A DNA stretch of 64,000 nt from Candidatus Bipolaricaulota bacterium (lineage in GTDB: Bacteria; Bipolaricaulota; Bipolaricaulia; Bipolaricaulales; Bipolaricaulaceae): the NCBI GenBank assembly GCA_014360995.1, contig JACIWL010000001.1:1-64000 (forward strand). Direction: 5' to 3'. The position numbers and the translations under genes were made by a program. Shown piece after piece: positions 49,631-61,578 of the stretch (positions within the stretch are counted from its first letter, which is position 1; every line of letters starts with the position of its first letter). The notes below the pieces were generated by a model. The model was not told the DNA's origin. It worked only from the letters and a program-made list of their open reading frames with translations, and ran no database searches.

Positions 49631-49985
49631 CTTTATCCCGCAGCCCTTCCAGGGTTTTTGGGCCGATCCCGGGGATGGCCAAAAGGTCCTCGACGGATTT
49701 GAACGGTCCGTGGGTTTCCCGCCAGGCCACGATCCGCGCGGCCAAAACCGGACCTATTCCCGGCAATTTTTCCAGTTCCGCGGCGGTGGCGCGGTTGAGA
49801 TCCAACGGGCCTGATTCCACAAAGCTCACCGGCAACACCTTGGCCTCGATCTCGATGGGGCGCAACTCCGGAATCTTCTTCGTTTCTGGCGGGATCCACT
49901 GGACTCCAAAATAGACAATTAAAGCGAGGATCAAAAGACAGGCCGCCCAAAAGCGGGGAGGGGCTTTAGGGGAGAAGCTCTGCAA
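49611..49985 (-). CDS. ComEA-like helix-hairpin-helix DNA-binding membrane protein
   Basis: About 124 residues: one N-terminal membrane helix (FWAACLLILALIVYFGVQW), a short linker, then two helix-hairpin-helix motifs (LNRATAAELEKLPGIGPVLAARIVAWR and SVEDLLAIPGIGPKTLEGL). This is the ComEA plan for binding incoming DNA during transformation. The start is uncertain; the TTG at 49985 is chosen because the ORF start at 50042 would overlap the upstream gene by 77 bases. No comEC is next to it. Confidence 0.8.
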   Translation of the reverse strand: MQSFSPKAPPRFWAACLLILALIVYFGVQWIPPETKKIPELRPIEIEAKVLPVSFVESGPLDLNRATAAELEKLPGIGPVLAARIVAWRETHGPFKSVEDLLAIPGIGPKTLEGLRDKVTVGSP

Positions 49986-50520
49986 GGCGCTCAAGCCCGA
50001 ATTTCTCCTGGGAAATCCTGGCAAGCTCGGGCTGCCGCTCATACCGCTCTTTTGTGAACTTCGCCTTCCAAGCGCTGACGAGGATCTCCCGCAGTGCAGC
50101 GCGCACGGCCTTGTTCTCCGCTAGCCAGACGCGGTTTTTCTCCACTAGTTCCTCCACCTCCGGCAAATACACGTCCGTCTGGGCTGCTTCCTTAAAAAGG
50201 CTCAGGGCGCCGGCTGGGTCTTGGGGAAGGAGCGCTGTGGCCTTCCGCCATTTTTCCCGCCTTTGGATCTCCTCCGTGGCTTTGGCCCGCATGCGTTCCC
50301 CTTTTTTGCGGTGTTCCCCTAGCTTCCAAATAGGAAAAGCCAAAACTTCGTGGGGACAGCTCTCGTGGGCGGGGAATTCCTCGGGATGGGCGACGATGCG
50401 GCCGTGCCAGGAAAGGCAAGCCTCGCAAGTGCGCCAATTCACGCTTGTGTAGCACTGATAAAGCCGGAGGTGTCCGCGCAAAAGGTGGCCAAGTATGCGC
50501 ACCACATCAAAAAAGGACAT
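49966..50520 (-). CDS. Unknown protein with a Cys/His zinc-type motif
   Basis: A 184-residue protein I do not recognise. After a short hydrophobic N-terminus (SFFDVVRILGHLLRGH) comes WRTCEACLSWHGRIV and then AHESCPHEVLAFP, a C-x2-C...H...C arrangement. This recalls the metal-binding end of SPP1 gp7/Mu F-type phage head proteins, but without their other parts. The C-terminal 100 residues are charged helices (KKGERMRAKATEEIQRREKWRKA). The ATG lies only three bases after the tRNA-Leu 3' end with no ribosome binding site. The listed ORF wrongly extends through the tRNA. Confidence 0.55.
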   Translation of the reverse strand: MSFFDVVRILGHLLRGHLRLYQCYTSVNWRTCEACLSWHGRIVAHPEEFPAHESCPHEVLAFPIWKLGEHRKKGERMRAKATEEIQRREKWRKATALLPQDPAGALSLFKEAAQTDVYLPEVEELVEKNRVWLAENKAVRAALREILVSAWKAKFTKERYERQPELARISQEKFGLERLAELLP

Positions 50521-50523
50521 TTG

Positions 50524-50609
50524 TGCCGAGGGTGGGAGTCGAACCCACACGCCCCTTCCGGGGCACGGGATTTTGAGTCCCGCGCGTCTGCCTATTCCGC
50601 CACCTCGGC
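50524..50609 (-). tRNA. tRNA-Leu (CAA)
   Basis: Class II tRNA with acceptor GCCGAGG/CCTCGGC, A73, anticodon CAA at 50573-50575 and a long variable arm (GCCCCGGAAGGGGC type). 86 nt, no encoded CCA. Its 5' 18 bases overlap the end of the fur gene. Confidence 0.93.
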
Positions 50610-51056
50610 CTCGCGGCAATTATACCGGGCTTTCCGGCAGTCGGCGCATATTCCGTAACCCTGGATCACCACTTCGTTCAACTCGAAACCCTCTTCCGCC
50701 GCAGCTTTCTCCACCACGCGGCGCGCACTTTTTCCGGGGAATTCCAGCACCTGCCCACAAACCCGACACACCAGGTGTCCGTGGTCCTCCTGACCAAAAA
50801 CGCGCTCGTAGTGGGCGTGAGCCTCGCCCAGCTCCACCTTGCGCACTAAACCCGCGCGCTCCAGAAGCTCCAGGGTGCGGTATACGGTGGCCGGAGAGAC
50901 CCGGGGATGAAGAGCCATCCAGACTTGGGCCGCTTCGAAATGCTGGGGAAGCCCGGTTAAAGCCTGCAGAACCGCAAGCCGACTGCGGGTCACATTCAAC
51001 CCCGATTTCCGGAGGAAATCCACGAAGGCCTCTTGGGCATTCGCCGCCCTACTCAT
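50592..51056 (-). CDS. Fur-family metal-responsive regulator
   Basis: A 154-residue Fur/PerR/Zur-type repressor. The winged helix (RSRLAVLQALTGLPQHFEAAQVWMAL, SPATVYRTLELLERAGLV) is followed by the His-rich metal site (HAHYERVFGQEDHGHLVCRVCG) and the structural zinc Cys pairs CRVC and CADC. The sub-type (Fe, Zn or peroxide) is not clear. ATG at 51056 overlaps the DUF89 stop. The last codons run into the tRNA-Leu gene, ending at 50592. Confidence 0.9.
   Translation of the reverse strand: MSRAANAQEAFVDFLRKSGLNVTRSRLAVLQALTGLPQHFEAAQVWMALHPRVSPATVYRTLELLERAGLVRKVELGEAHAHYERVFGQEDHGHLVCRVCGQVLEFPGKSARRVVEKAAAEEGFELNEVVIQGYGICADCRKARYNCREAEVAE
50619..50624 (-). promoter_or_regulatory. -10 element for tRNA-Leu inside the fur gene
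   Basis: Perfect TATAAT on the minus strand, nine bases before the tRNA-Leu 5' end and within the last codons of fur. No good -35 is seen. Confidence 0.5.
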
Positions 51057-51913
51057 GAACTCCGTCCTCCCATGAGCACCAGCTCGCCCACCCTTACCCC
51101 GGCTTCCCTGGCCACCGGGGCGCACTTCGCCTGGAAAAGGAAGAAGATGGGCACCTTTTCCCGAGAGAGCCCCTCGAAATTGCCCATGCCTTTGCTCAGC
51201 ACTAGCTCCGCCTGAGCGAAGCGAGCGCGGAACTCCGGGGAACAAAGAGGCAGGAACACGCCGGGGGTGTCGGCACCGGTGGTGATCACCTCCACCTCGG
51301 GGGGAAGCCCCACCTCCGCAAGGTCAACGGGGGTCACATCGTTGAGGATCGGACCGCCTCGAACAGCAAGCGTCACCCATTTTCCGCGTTCCAAAAGCTC
51401 CTCAATGAGGATGCGGTCGGCCACGATTTCCCCAGCATTGTCCGCAAGATACAGCACGTGGGAAACCTCGGTTAGTTGGGCCACCAGTTCCCGGTACTCC
51501 CAGCGGCCCAGGGGCGAAGCCAGGGCCCGGTCCAGTGCCCGCCCGTAGTCGACCCGCTCGTAAACGCCAAGATCTAGGGCGTTGGCCGCTGCCGCCAAGC
51601 GGATGGCCTCCGCAAGCGGATCCGGCGCGTTGCGCACGCGCTTTTTGAGATCAGGATAAAGTTCCAATAGTTTCGCGTTCCCCTCCCTTTTCGCGCCGCT
51701 GAACGGATCCCCCTCCCCCAGCTTTTGCCGGAGGACCTTGGCCACCGCTGCTCCCAGGACCAGCGGGGGCTTGTCCTCCTCCTTCCAGCGAGCACAAACC
51801 TCGGCTGCCGCTTGCAGAGCTTGCCAGAGCTCCTTTTCCTCTGCTCCGGCGAGCTTCCCGGCCCGGAGGGAAGCGCTAAGAATACAGGGAATGCACTCAG
51901 GATAGGTGCGCAT
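51053..51913 (-). CDS. DUF89-family (damage-control phosphatase-like) protein
   Basis: A 286-residue metal-dependent hydrolase-like protein with an N-terminal Cys pair (YPECIPCILSASLRAGKL), a DNAGE motif (YLADNAGEIVADR), RGGPILNDVTPVDL and LSKGMGNFEGL. These are the active-site marks of the DUF89 carbohydrate/nucleotide phosphatase group. The C-P-x-C variant at the start is typical of the archaeal and thermophile branch. ATG at 51913; the listed ORF runs back into mrp. It overlaps mrp by one base and fur by four. Confidence 0.85.
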   Translation of the reverse strand: MRTYPECIPCILSASLRAGKLAGAEEKELWQALQAAAEVCARWKEEDKPPLVLGAAVAKVLRQKLGEGDPFSGAKREGNAKLLELYPDLKKRVRNAPDPLAEAIRLAAAANALDLGVYERVDYGRALDRALASPLGRWEYRELVAQLTEVSHVLYLADNAGEIVADRILIEELLERGKWVTLAVRGGPILNDVTPVDLAEVGLPPEVEVITTGADTPGVFLPLCSPEFRARFAQAELVLSKGMGNFEGLSREKVPIFFLFQAKCAPVAREAGVRVGELVLMGGRSS

Positions 51914-52671
51914 CAAACACCGTCCACAAACTCCCAGACTTTCTCTGCCAGATCTAAAAAAGCTCGGCGCGCGGGATCCCCGAAATCCAAGGGCCTGCCG
52001 CTGTCGCCCGCGGCGACCACTTCCGGAAAGAACGGGAGCCGCCCCAGGAAAGCCACGCCCATTTCCGCGGCCATTTTCTCCCCTCCGTCCTGGCCGAAAA
52101 GCTTGATCGACCCTCCGCAATGGGGGCAACGGAGCTCGGCCATATTTTCCACCACCGCGATTTTCCGCACATTCACCTGGCGCGCGAAGTTCACAGCCTT
52201 ACGGGCATCGAGAAGGGCAACCTCTTGGGGGGTGACGACGACGAGGGCTGCATCCACAGGAGCGAGGAGCTGGGCCACGGACAGAGGCTCATCCCCCGTT
52301 CCCGGAGGAAGATCTACCACCAGAAGGTCGAGATCACCCCATTCCACATCCTCCACGAATTGCCGGATGGCTTTCATCTTGAGGGGGCCGCGCCAGATAA
52401 CAGGCACATTGGGCGCGGGAAGGGCAAAGGACAGGGAGACCACGGCCAGATTATGGGGAGTTACTGCGGGGACAATTTTGTTGTCGCGTATCATGAGAGT
52501 GGCTCCCTCCAAACCCAGCATTTTGGGGACGTTTGGGCCATGGAGATCCGCGTCCAAAAGGCCCACCCTGAGACGATGGGCCAAGGCCGTGGCTACGTTC
52601 ACCGCCACGGTGGACTTGCCCACGCCTCCTTTTCCCGAAAGCACCATGAGCACCCGTTTCACGTTTTTCAT
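51913..52671 (-). CDS. Mrp/NBP35-family Fe-S carrier ATPase
   Basis: A 252-residue P-loop protein that assembles or carries Fe-S clusters. The deviant Walker A is SGKGGVGKST, Walker B LLVVDLPPGTGDE, and the cluster-binding CPHC lies at about 183-186. No N-terminal DUF59 domain. First gene of an mrp-DUF89-fur unit. Confidence 0.92.
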   Translation of the reverse strand: MKNVKRVLMVLSGKGGVGKSTVAVNVATALAHRLRVGLLDADLHGPNVPKMLGLEGATLMIRDNKIVPAVTPHNLAVVSLSFALPAPNVPVIWRGPLKMKAIRQFVEDVEWGDLDLLVVDLPPGTGDEPLSVAQLLAPVDAALVVVTPQEVALLDARKAVNFARQVNVRKIAVVENMAELRCPHCGGSIKLFGQDGGEKMAAEMGVAFLGRLPFFPEVVAAGDSGRPLDFGDPARRAFLDLAEKVWEFVDGV

Positions 52672-52824
52672 GAGCTCCTACCCCCGACTGCTTGTGATCT
52701 TAACGTCAGGCGAGCTTTCCTAAGCAAACCTCTCCGTAATCGGCCATTGAAATTCTTCGTTGAGTACTCTGCCTTCTGGAGAGCGAGAGGGCTGTGGCGT
52801 TTAAATTTTGGGGCGGAACGTCGT

Positions 52825-53193
52825 TCAATGTCCGGTGGACTGATGGTGGGCGCAGGTGTCCTCTGCTCTTGCGGGACTCAACCTCCCCGTTTGCCAGGCC
52901 TGGATCGCGTCCCGTGCGGTGCCAAAGGCACCGGAATAAACCTGGATGCCGTGTTCCTTCAAGCGCATTAGGGCCCGGTGACCAATGCCAGAGCAGATCA
53001 CTACGTCCACCTTAGCCCTGGCCAAAAGCTCAGCCGGATGACCTTTACCGCCCATGTGCTTTGAGACGTTGCTCAGAACTTCTACCTGACCGGTATCGGT
53101 GTCGTAGATCGTATAAGTGGGAGAGCGGCCAAAGTGTTCTCCTACTCGGTCATCTAAACCGCCCTTTTCCGCGGTGGGCACACATATCCTCAT
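52825..53193 (-). CDS. NifB/NifX-type dinitrogenase cofactor family protein
   Basis: A 122-residue protein with the NifX/NafY fold pattern: MRICVPTAEKGGLDDRVGEHFGRSPTYTIYD at the start and VDVVICSGIGHRALMRLKEHGIQVYSG near the end. Stand-alone members occur widely in anaerobes without nitrogenase, often next to Mrp ATPases and DUF134, as here. It probably binds a metal cofactor; exact role unknown. The 153 bases between it and mrp hold no gene that I can support. Confidence 0.85.
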   Translation of the reverse strand: MRICVPTAEKGGLDDRVGEHFGRSPTYTIYDTDTGQVEVLSNVSKHMGGKGHPAELLARAKVDVVICSGIGHRALMRLKEHGIQVYSGAFGTARDAIQAWQTGRLSPARAEDTCAHHQSTGH

Positions 53194-53290
53194 CCTCTCC
53201 TCCTCAAAATCGAGGATGTTTGATGAGGAGCTTTTGCCCCGATGCGTGAGGGCCCGTGTCCCGGGCTATTGATCTCTGTGGGCTGTACGC

Positions 53291-53578
53291 TTAGTCTCCT
53301 TCGTTTTTCTCCGGTTTGAGCTCTTCCAGTCGCTTTTTGATGGCGGCGAGCTCCTCCTCGAGGGTCCGGGCCCAAGTGGAGAGCCATTCCCTCTCCTGCT
53401 CCGGGCTAGGGGGTTGCCACCACCAGGGCATGGTCCACCGCAAGGGAAAAGCCGGCCATCGCCGCACAAAGCGTGGATAAGCCAGACACCAAAGAGGCAT
53501 TCCACCCCAACCTCCAAAGCGACCGAACCGCACCCAACCAGGGAGTCCGGTGAGGTAAAACATGTGCCGCCAGCGCAT
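53291..53578 (-). CDS. DUF5320-like small protein
   Basis: A 95-residue protein with an aromatic/Gly-rich first half (MRWRHMFYLTGLPGWVRFG, GGWGG) and a C-terminal coiled-coil (EEELAAIKKRLEELKPE). This layout matches the DUF5320 proteins found with NifX-like and Mrp genes; no activity is known. ATG at 53578 has GGAGG upstream. It is preceded by a -10 within a palindrome. Confidence 0.7.
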   Translation of the reverse strand: MRWRHMFYLTGLPGWVRFGRFGGWGGMPLWCLAYPRFVRRWPAFPLRWTMPWWWQPPSPEQEREWLSTWARTLEEELAAIKKRLEELKPEKNEGD

Positions 53579-53598
53579 CCTGACCACCTCCGGGAAGA

Positions 53599-53620
53599 AT
53601 TATAAGCATATGCTCGTAAT
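53599..53620. promoter_or_regulatory. Palindromic operator over the DUF5320 promoter
   Basis: ATTA-TA-AGCATATGCT-CG-TAAT: a 22-bp dyad with a perfect 10-bp core. The minus-strand -10 TATAAT (53604-53599) lies in its left arm, with TTGCCT (53626-53621) as -35. It lies between the DUF5320 gene and the HTH gene DUF134, whose product is the obvious candidate binder. Confidence 0.55.
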
Positions 53621-53659
53621 AGGCAAGCCGGGCCTCCCATGGGATAAACTTCTTGTGCC

Positions 53660-53998
53660 ATGCCGCGTCCACCTAAACCGCGCCGTTGCGGAATCTGTCC
53701 GTCCTACGGGACCTTTGTGCCCGTAGGCGTTCCTCCGGGCCGTCTCCAGGCCGTTTTTCTGCAGTTGGACGAGCTGGAAGCCCTCAGGCTCTGCGATCTT
53801 CTCGGTCAGGAGCAAGAGGAAGCCGCCCAATCCATGGGCGTTTCTCGCGCCACCGTCCAACGGCTATTGGCCTCCGCCCGAGCCAAAGTCGCCGAGGCCT
53901 TGGTGCATGGAAAAGCTCTGGTGATCGTGCCCGGTCCCCATGTACGTCTGAGCCCCGGGCACTTTTGCCCCGGTGGACCGCCGTGGGCGGTACAATGA
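53660..53998 (+). CDS. DUF134/UPF0251 DNA-binding protein
   Basis: A 112-residue protein. MPRPPKPRRCG is the family start, then a P-x-G-x-P region, an LDELEALRLCDLLGQEQEEAAQSMGVSRATVQRLLASAR helix-turn-helix of sigma70 region 4 type, and a Cys-bearing tail. It is probably a metal- or redox-responsive regulator of the neighbouring NifX/DUF5320 genes (inference). Little leader: TAAACT ends ten bases before the ATG. Its stop overlaps the M20 start (ATGA). Confidence 0.9.
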   Translation: MPRPPKPRRCGICPSYGTFVPVGVPPGRLQAVFLQLDELEALRLCDLLGQEQEEAAQSMGVSRATVQRLLASARAKVAEALVHGKALVIVPGPHVRLSPGHFCPGGPPWAVQ

Positions 53999-55074
53999 AG
54001 GAAAGGACTGTGAAAGAAAAGATTGTGCGCTGGGCCTTGGACCTATTGCGTTTTCCCACCGTTACCGGCCGCGAACAGCTCTGCGCGGATTACCTCTTTG
54101 AGGAGTTGCACCGCCTGGGGATGCGCGTTCGGGAACAGCCGGTGTTAGGAGCAGGTGCCAATATCCTGGCCAGCCGAGGCGAGGGTGGTCCGTGGTTCGT
54201 CACCCACCTCGACGTATACCCTCCCTTCGACCATCCGGATCCCTTTAGGCCCAAACTGGAGGGTGACCACATTGCGGGCCGGGGCGCGGTGGACACCAAG
54301 GGCCAAATCGCCGCTCTCCTTGCCGCTCTCTCCCATACGGAGGAGCCGGTGCAGGTGGCGTTGGTGGTGGACGAAGAGGAATTAGGGCGGGGCTCGGAGG
54401 CGTTGGAGGTTCCCGCTGGGGTGGAGGGCGCGGTCGTTCTCGAGCCTACAAAACTCGGGATCGCCATTGCCGAAGCCGGTTCCGTGGGATTGGAGATCTT
54501 GGTGCGGGGAAAGCCCGCCCACGGCACCACTCCCTGGGCCGGAACCTCCGCCATCGAGCGGGCCTTTTCCCTCTATGGGCGCCTCCTTTCCGCGCCGTTC
54601 ATGGCCCACCGCCACCCCCTTTTTCCAAAAGGGGCCTGGGTGAACCTCGGCCGCATCGAGGGCGGCTACGACACCATGGTCGTTCCCCCGCATTGCCGGA
54701 TGGAATTGGATCTGGGCTTTGCGCCCGGGCTTTCCGCCCACGAGGTCATCCGCCAGACCGAGGAAGCCATGGCCGAAGCAGAGCGCATCTTTGTCACCGA
54801 TGCTTGGGAGCCCTGGGAGACGGAAAAGGAGGCAAAAGTGGTGCAGATCCTTATGAGGGCTTATGAAGCGGCGCTTGGGCGCAAGGCCGTGTTCACGGGC
54901 ATGTCCTCGTGGACCGACGCGGCAAACATCGTGCGAAAGGGCGTTCCAGCTGTGGTCTTTGGAGCAGGGGATCTGGCCGTGGCCCATACCTGGCACGAGG
55001 CCGTGAGCATCGCGGAGCTAGAGGCGTTGGCCCAAGTCCTTGTGGCCCTCATTCGTCTTTGGCCGCGGGGATAG
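53995..55074 (+). CDS. M20-family metallopeptidase/deacylase
   Basis: A 359-residue dinuclear zinc hydrolase related to ArgE, DapE and LysK. Metal and catalytic motifs: VTHLDVYPPF, GRGAVDTKGQ, VVDEEELGRGS and a late VAHTWHEAV. The dimerisation domain lies at about 165-270 (SVGLEILVRGKPAHGTTPW). A LysK-like role would be of interest beside the LysW-like gene in this genome, but the two are 49 kb apart and the substrate is not shown. The listed ORF starts 103 codons upstream inside DUF134; the ATG at 53995 is the real start. Confidence 0.87.
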   Translation: MKERTVKEKIVRWALDLLRFPTVTGREQLCADYLFEELHRLGMRVREQPVLGAGANILASRGEGGPWFVTHLDVYPPFDHPDPFRPKLEGDHIAGRGAVDTKGQIAALLAALSHTEEPVQVALVVDEEELGRGSEALEVPAGVEGAVVLEPTKLGIAIAEAGSVGLEILVRGKPAHGTTPWAGTSAIERAFSLYGRLLSAPFMAHRHPLFPKGAWVNLGRIEGGYDTMVVPPHCRMELDLGFAPGLSAHEVIRQTEEAMAEAERIFVTDAWEPWETEKEAKVVQILMRAYEAALGRKAVFTGMSSWTDAANIVRKGVPAVVFGAGDLAVAHTWHEAVSIAELEALAQVLVALIRLWPRG

Positions 55075-55552
55075 GGCGGAACATCCGGATCCAATCGCCC
55101 CAGCGCCCGATCTCCTTAAACCCGAGCTTTGTGTACCACCGGCGGGCTTTGCGGTTGCCCTCCCCCACCCAAAGGGCGGCGAGGCTCATTCCATGGGCTC
55201 GGCCAAGGGCGTAAACCTCTTCCAGCAAGGCCTTTCCTACCCCTTTCCCTTGCCAATCCGGCGCTACCGCGATCTCATGGATCTCCAAAACGACGCCCAA
55301 TTCCCAATCCTTCCAATCCGGGCAGGCAGCGATGAACCCCACCGGGCGCCCCTCCGCCTCCGCCACCAAGAACCCCTCCTTGCACGTCCGCCGCAGCCAC
55401 TTGAGGTAGTGCTTGGCCTCCTTGGGGCTCTCTTCCCCGTACTCCTCGAGGCCCCGGTAGGCCTGCATGAGAAGGCCCACAAGCGCCGGGATGTCTTCCA
55501 ACGTTCCCGGACGGATGGTGATCGTCCCCGTTGAAGCTCTTCCTTCCGGCAT
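55049..55552 (-). CDS. GNAT-family N-acetyltransferase
   Basis: A 167-residue acetyl-CoA-dependent acetyltransferase. Motif A is EIHEIAVAPDWQGKGVGKALLEE, the acetyl-CoA binding loop, followed by WVGEGNRKARRWYTKLGF (motif B). The substrate is unknown. It overlaps the M20 gene tail-to-tail by 26 bases. Confidence 0.88.
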   Translation of the reverse strand: MPEGRASTGTITIRPGTLEDIPALVGLLMQAYRGLEEYGEESPKEAKHYLKWLRRTCKEGFLVAEAEGRPVGFIAACPDWKDWELGVVLEIHEIAVAPDWQGKGVGKALLEEVYALGRAHGMSLAALWVGEGNRKARRWYTKLGFKEIGRWGDWIRMFRPIPAAKDE

Positions 55553-55657
55553 AAGAAAGGGCCCAAAAGCCTAAGGCAGAAGCGCGAACTTGCCAAGGCC
55601 TAAGCTCCTGCAAAAACCCGATGGATTAGGGGTGATGGGCATTTTAGGCTGGGTGTG

Positions 55658-59314
<3,657 letters not shown>

Positions 59315-59320
59315 AGTGCC

Positions 59321-60595
59321 TTAATGAAATTGCGGAAGATACGGCCGATGGGCCGCTTTAATTGCCCTCCACAAGTTATGCGCTACAGAAAAAGAGGGCA
59401 CCAGAGGATGAGCAAGAAGAGCTTGAAGAGCGAGGTGCTCATCTCCTGTTATTGCTGCTTCCAAAGTAAGCTCTTCATACGCTTTGACAGCCTGGACTAG
59501 GCCGCGTACCTGTTTTGGAAGAGGGGACGTGGGGATAGGATGTGCTCCATTCCGGTCTATTCGGGCAGGCACTTCTACCACCGCCTCATGAGAAAGATCG
59601 GGAATAGCTGCGCGGTTTTGTAGGTTGACAATCTGGATCTCCCCTTTGTCGTTATAAACGGCACTGATCAAAGATACAGCGGCTGTAGAATAGTGGGCAC
59701 CGCCGCGTTTTTCCAAAAGAGCTGGTTTTTTGGATAACGCGGGATCTGCGTAGAGTCTGAAAAGCTCCCTGTCAATTTCCTGAACTTCCTCGGCCCTAGT
59801 TTTCAAAGCCTTCTTCTGTTCCTCAACAACTTCATCATGATGGTAATAGTAGCGCAGGTAATAGCTTGGAATTAAGCGAAGCGCTTCAAGAAGGTCCGGC
59901 GAGAAAGGAAAAACCCCAAGGCGCGCTTGCTCCAAGGCCGCCGCAAAGACTTTGGAGAACACATCCTCACCAGAGATCTTAACCCCGCGGACCCAGCTTA
60001 AATGATTTAGTCCGAAGTAATCGAGTTCTACGGTTTCAGGATCAGCCCTAAGCCATCCAGCGATCATGTGCTTCATCCCCAAGGGAACATTACAAAGTCC
60101 GATAGCCCGAACGCGGGTATAGCGAAGGATGGCCTCGGTGACAATGCCGGAAGGATTGGTGAAATTGATGAGGATGGCATTAGGGCAAATTTTTTCAATT
60201 TTTCTTGCAAGATCGAGCATGACAGGAATAGTGCGCAAGGCCTTAGCAAACCCTCCGGGACCTGTGGTTTCCTGCCCCACCACACCAAATTGGAGGGGGA
60301 TCTTCTCATCGAGTATGCGGGCGGCCACTCCCCCAACGCGGATTTGAGTTATAACGAAAGCGGCTTCAGTTAAAGCTTGTTCTAAAGCCGTTGTCAATTT
60401 GATGTGGATTGGAGCTTTTGCAGCTTGAACCATCCGTTCGACCAATCCACCAACAATCTTCAGCCTTTCTTGGTCAATGTCCATAAGGCAAATTTCATCC
60501 AGCGGAAGCTCTTCCCTGCGCACAAGGAAGCCCTCAATGAGCTCAGGGGTGTAGACGCTTCCTCCACCAATGACCGCGATTTTAAGTTTGCTCAT
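59321..60595 (-). CDS. GH4-family glycosidase (6-phospho-beta-glucosidase-like)
   Basis: A 424-residue NAD+- and metal-dependent glycosidase. The NAD-binding Rossmann start is [33 protein letters not shown], the metal-binding Cys in [12 protein letters not shown] and the His in [13 protein letters not shown] are intact. Closest in pattern to 6-phospho-beta-glucosidases (CelF/LicH/BglT type). ATG overlaps the GH130 stop. No PTS genes are visible, so phospho-sugars would have to come from the kinase next door, or the enzyme may act on non-phosphorylated sugar. Confidence 0.9.
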   Translation of the reverse strand: MSKLKIAVIGGGSVYTPELIEGFLVRREELPLDEICLMDIDQERLKIVGGLVERMVQAAKAPIHIKLTTALEQALTEAAFVITQIRVGGVAARILDEKIPLQFGVVGQETTGPGGFAKALRTIPVMLDLARKIEKICPNAILINFTNPSGIVTEAILRYTRVRAIGLCNVPLGMKHMIAGWLRADPETVELDYFGLNHLSWVRGVKISGEDVFSKVFAAALEQARLGVFPFSPDLLEALRLIPSYYLRYYYHHDEVVEEQKKALKTRAEEVQEIDRELFRLYADPALSKKPALLEKRGGAHYSTAAVSLISAVYNDKGEIQIVNLQNRAAIPDLSHEAVVEVPARIDRNGAHPIPTSPLPKQVRGLVQAVKAYEELTLEAAITGDEHLALQALLAHPLVPSFSVAHNLWRAIKAAHRPYLPQFH

Positions 60596-61578
60596 AATGA
60601 GTTTTCTTTTATGAAATCGAAAAGCTCATCAAAAAGGGTGAAGGCTAAACAGGTTACAGTATCCGCGGCTCCGTAATAGATGGCAATGCGTCCCGTTGGG
60701 GGATCATAGAGGGCAGCCGTTGGGAAAACAACGTTTGGAACATCACCAACGCACTCGTAATATTCACGCGGGTTTAAAAGGTAAGGGCGCGTGCGGTAAA
60801 TTACCTTCCATGGCTCATCCAAGTCCAAAATCGCCGCACCAAAACTATAGACAAACCCATTGCAAGAAGTAAGGACCCCGTGATAGAAGAGGAGCCATCC
60901 TTCTGTGGTTTCAATGGGCGTGGGACCAGCACCAACTTTTGTGGACTGCCAAGAATTGGGGGTAGGAGACATGACATGCCGATGTTTTCCCCAGTGGATG
61001 AGGTCTGGGCTTTCCGAGTAAAAGATATCTCCAAAGGGTGTATGGCCTGGATCGCTGGGTCGGCTTAGCATTGCATATTTTCCGCGAATTTTTCGGGGAA
61101 AGAGGACACCATTGCGATTGTAGGGAAGAAAAGCGTTTTCCATCTGATAAAAAGTGCAAAAATCAAAGGTGTAGGCTAAACCAATGGTGGGACCGTAATA
61201 CCAATTGCACCATGTGATATAATATCGATCCTCAAGCCAAGTTACACGCGGATCGTAGCCATACACGAACTTTCCCACTTCTGGATCATTGCATACAAAC
61301 TCGATGCGCTTTGAGGTGATTTCCCAGTGGATCCCATCCGGACTTCGGCCGGCATGGAGCTCCATGTTGCGCGTTGTCGTGTCTACGCGAAACACGCCGG
61401 CAAAACCCCCTTCAAACGGCACAATTGCGCTGTTGAAGATGCTATTTGCTTGGGGAACAGCAGCCCGAGTGATTATAGGATTGCGGTTTGATCGCCATAC
61501 CACATCAGAGCAACCTTGCGGCCGATCCTCCCAGGGGATGTTAGGAAGTGCTGGTCCCACGAGTTTCGCCTGTGGCAT
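60592..61578 (-). CDS. GH130 beta-mannoside phosphorylase-like enzyme
   Basis: A 328-residue five-bladed beta-propeller enzyme of the mannoside phosphorylase family. Family marks include [20 protein letters not shown], the catalytic Asp in [19 protein letters not shown], GGxRL-like [13 protein letters not shown] and [21 protein letters not shown]. It phosphorolyses beta-1,4-mannosyl bonds to mannose 1-phosphate. Specificity (mannobiose, mannosyl-glucose or mannosyl-GlcNAc) is open. ATG with AAGGAGGTGAG, 38 bases inside the oppF-like 3' end. Confidence 0.9.
   Translation of the reverse strand: MPQAKLVGPALPNIPWEDRPQGCSDVVWRSNRNPIITRAAVPQANSIFNSAIVPFEGGFAGVFRVDTTTRNMELHAGRSPDGIHWEITSKRIEFVCNDPEVGKFVYGYDPRVTWLEDRYYITWCNWYYGPTIGLAYTFDFCTFYQMENAFLPYNRNGVLFPRKIRGKYAMLSRPSDPGHTPFGDIFYSESPDLIHWGKHRHVMSPTPNSWQSTKVGAGPTPIETTEGWLLFYHGVLTSCNGFVYSFGAAILDLDEPWKVIYRTRPYLLNPREYYECVGDVPNVVFPTAALYDPPTGRIAIYYGAADTVTCLAFTLFDELFDFIKENSL

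Noticed and set aside
53686-53994. N-terminal extension of the M20 peptidase
   Set aside because: These 103 codons are an out-of-frame reading of DUF134; the peptidase starts at the ATGA overlap at 53995.
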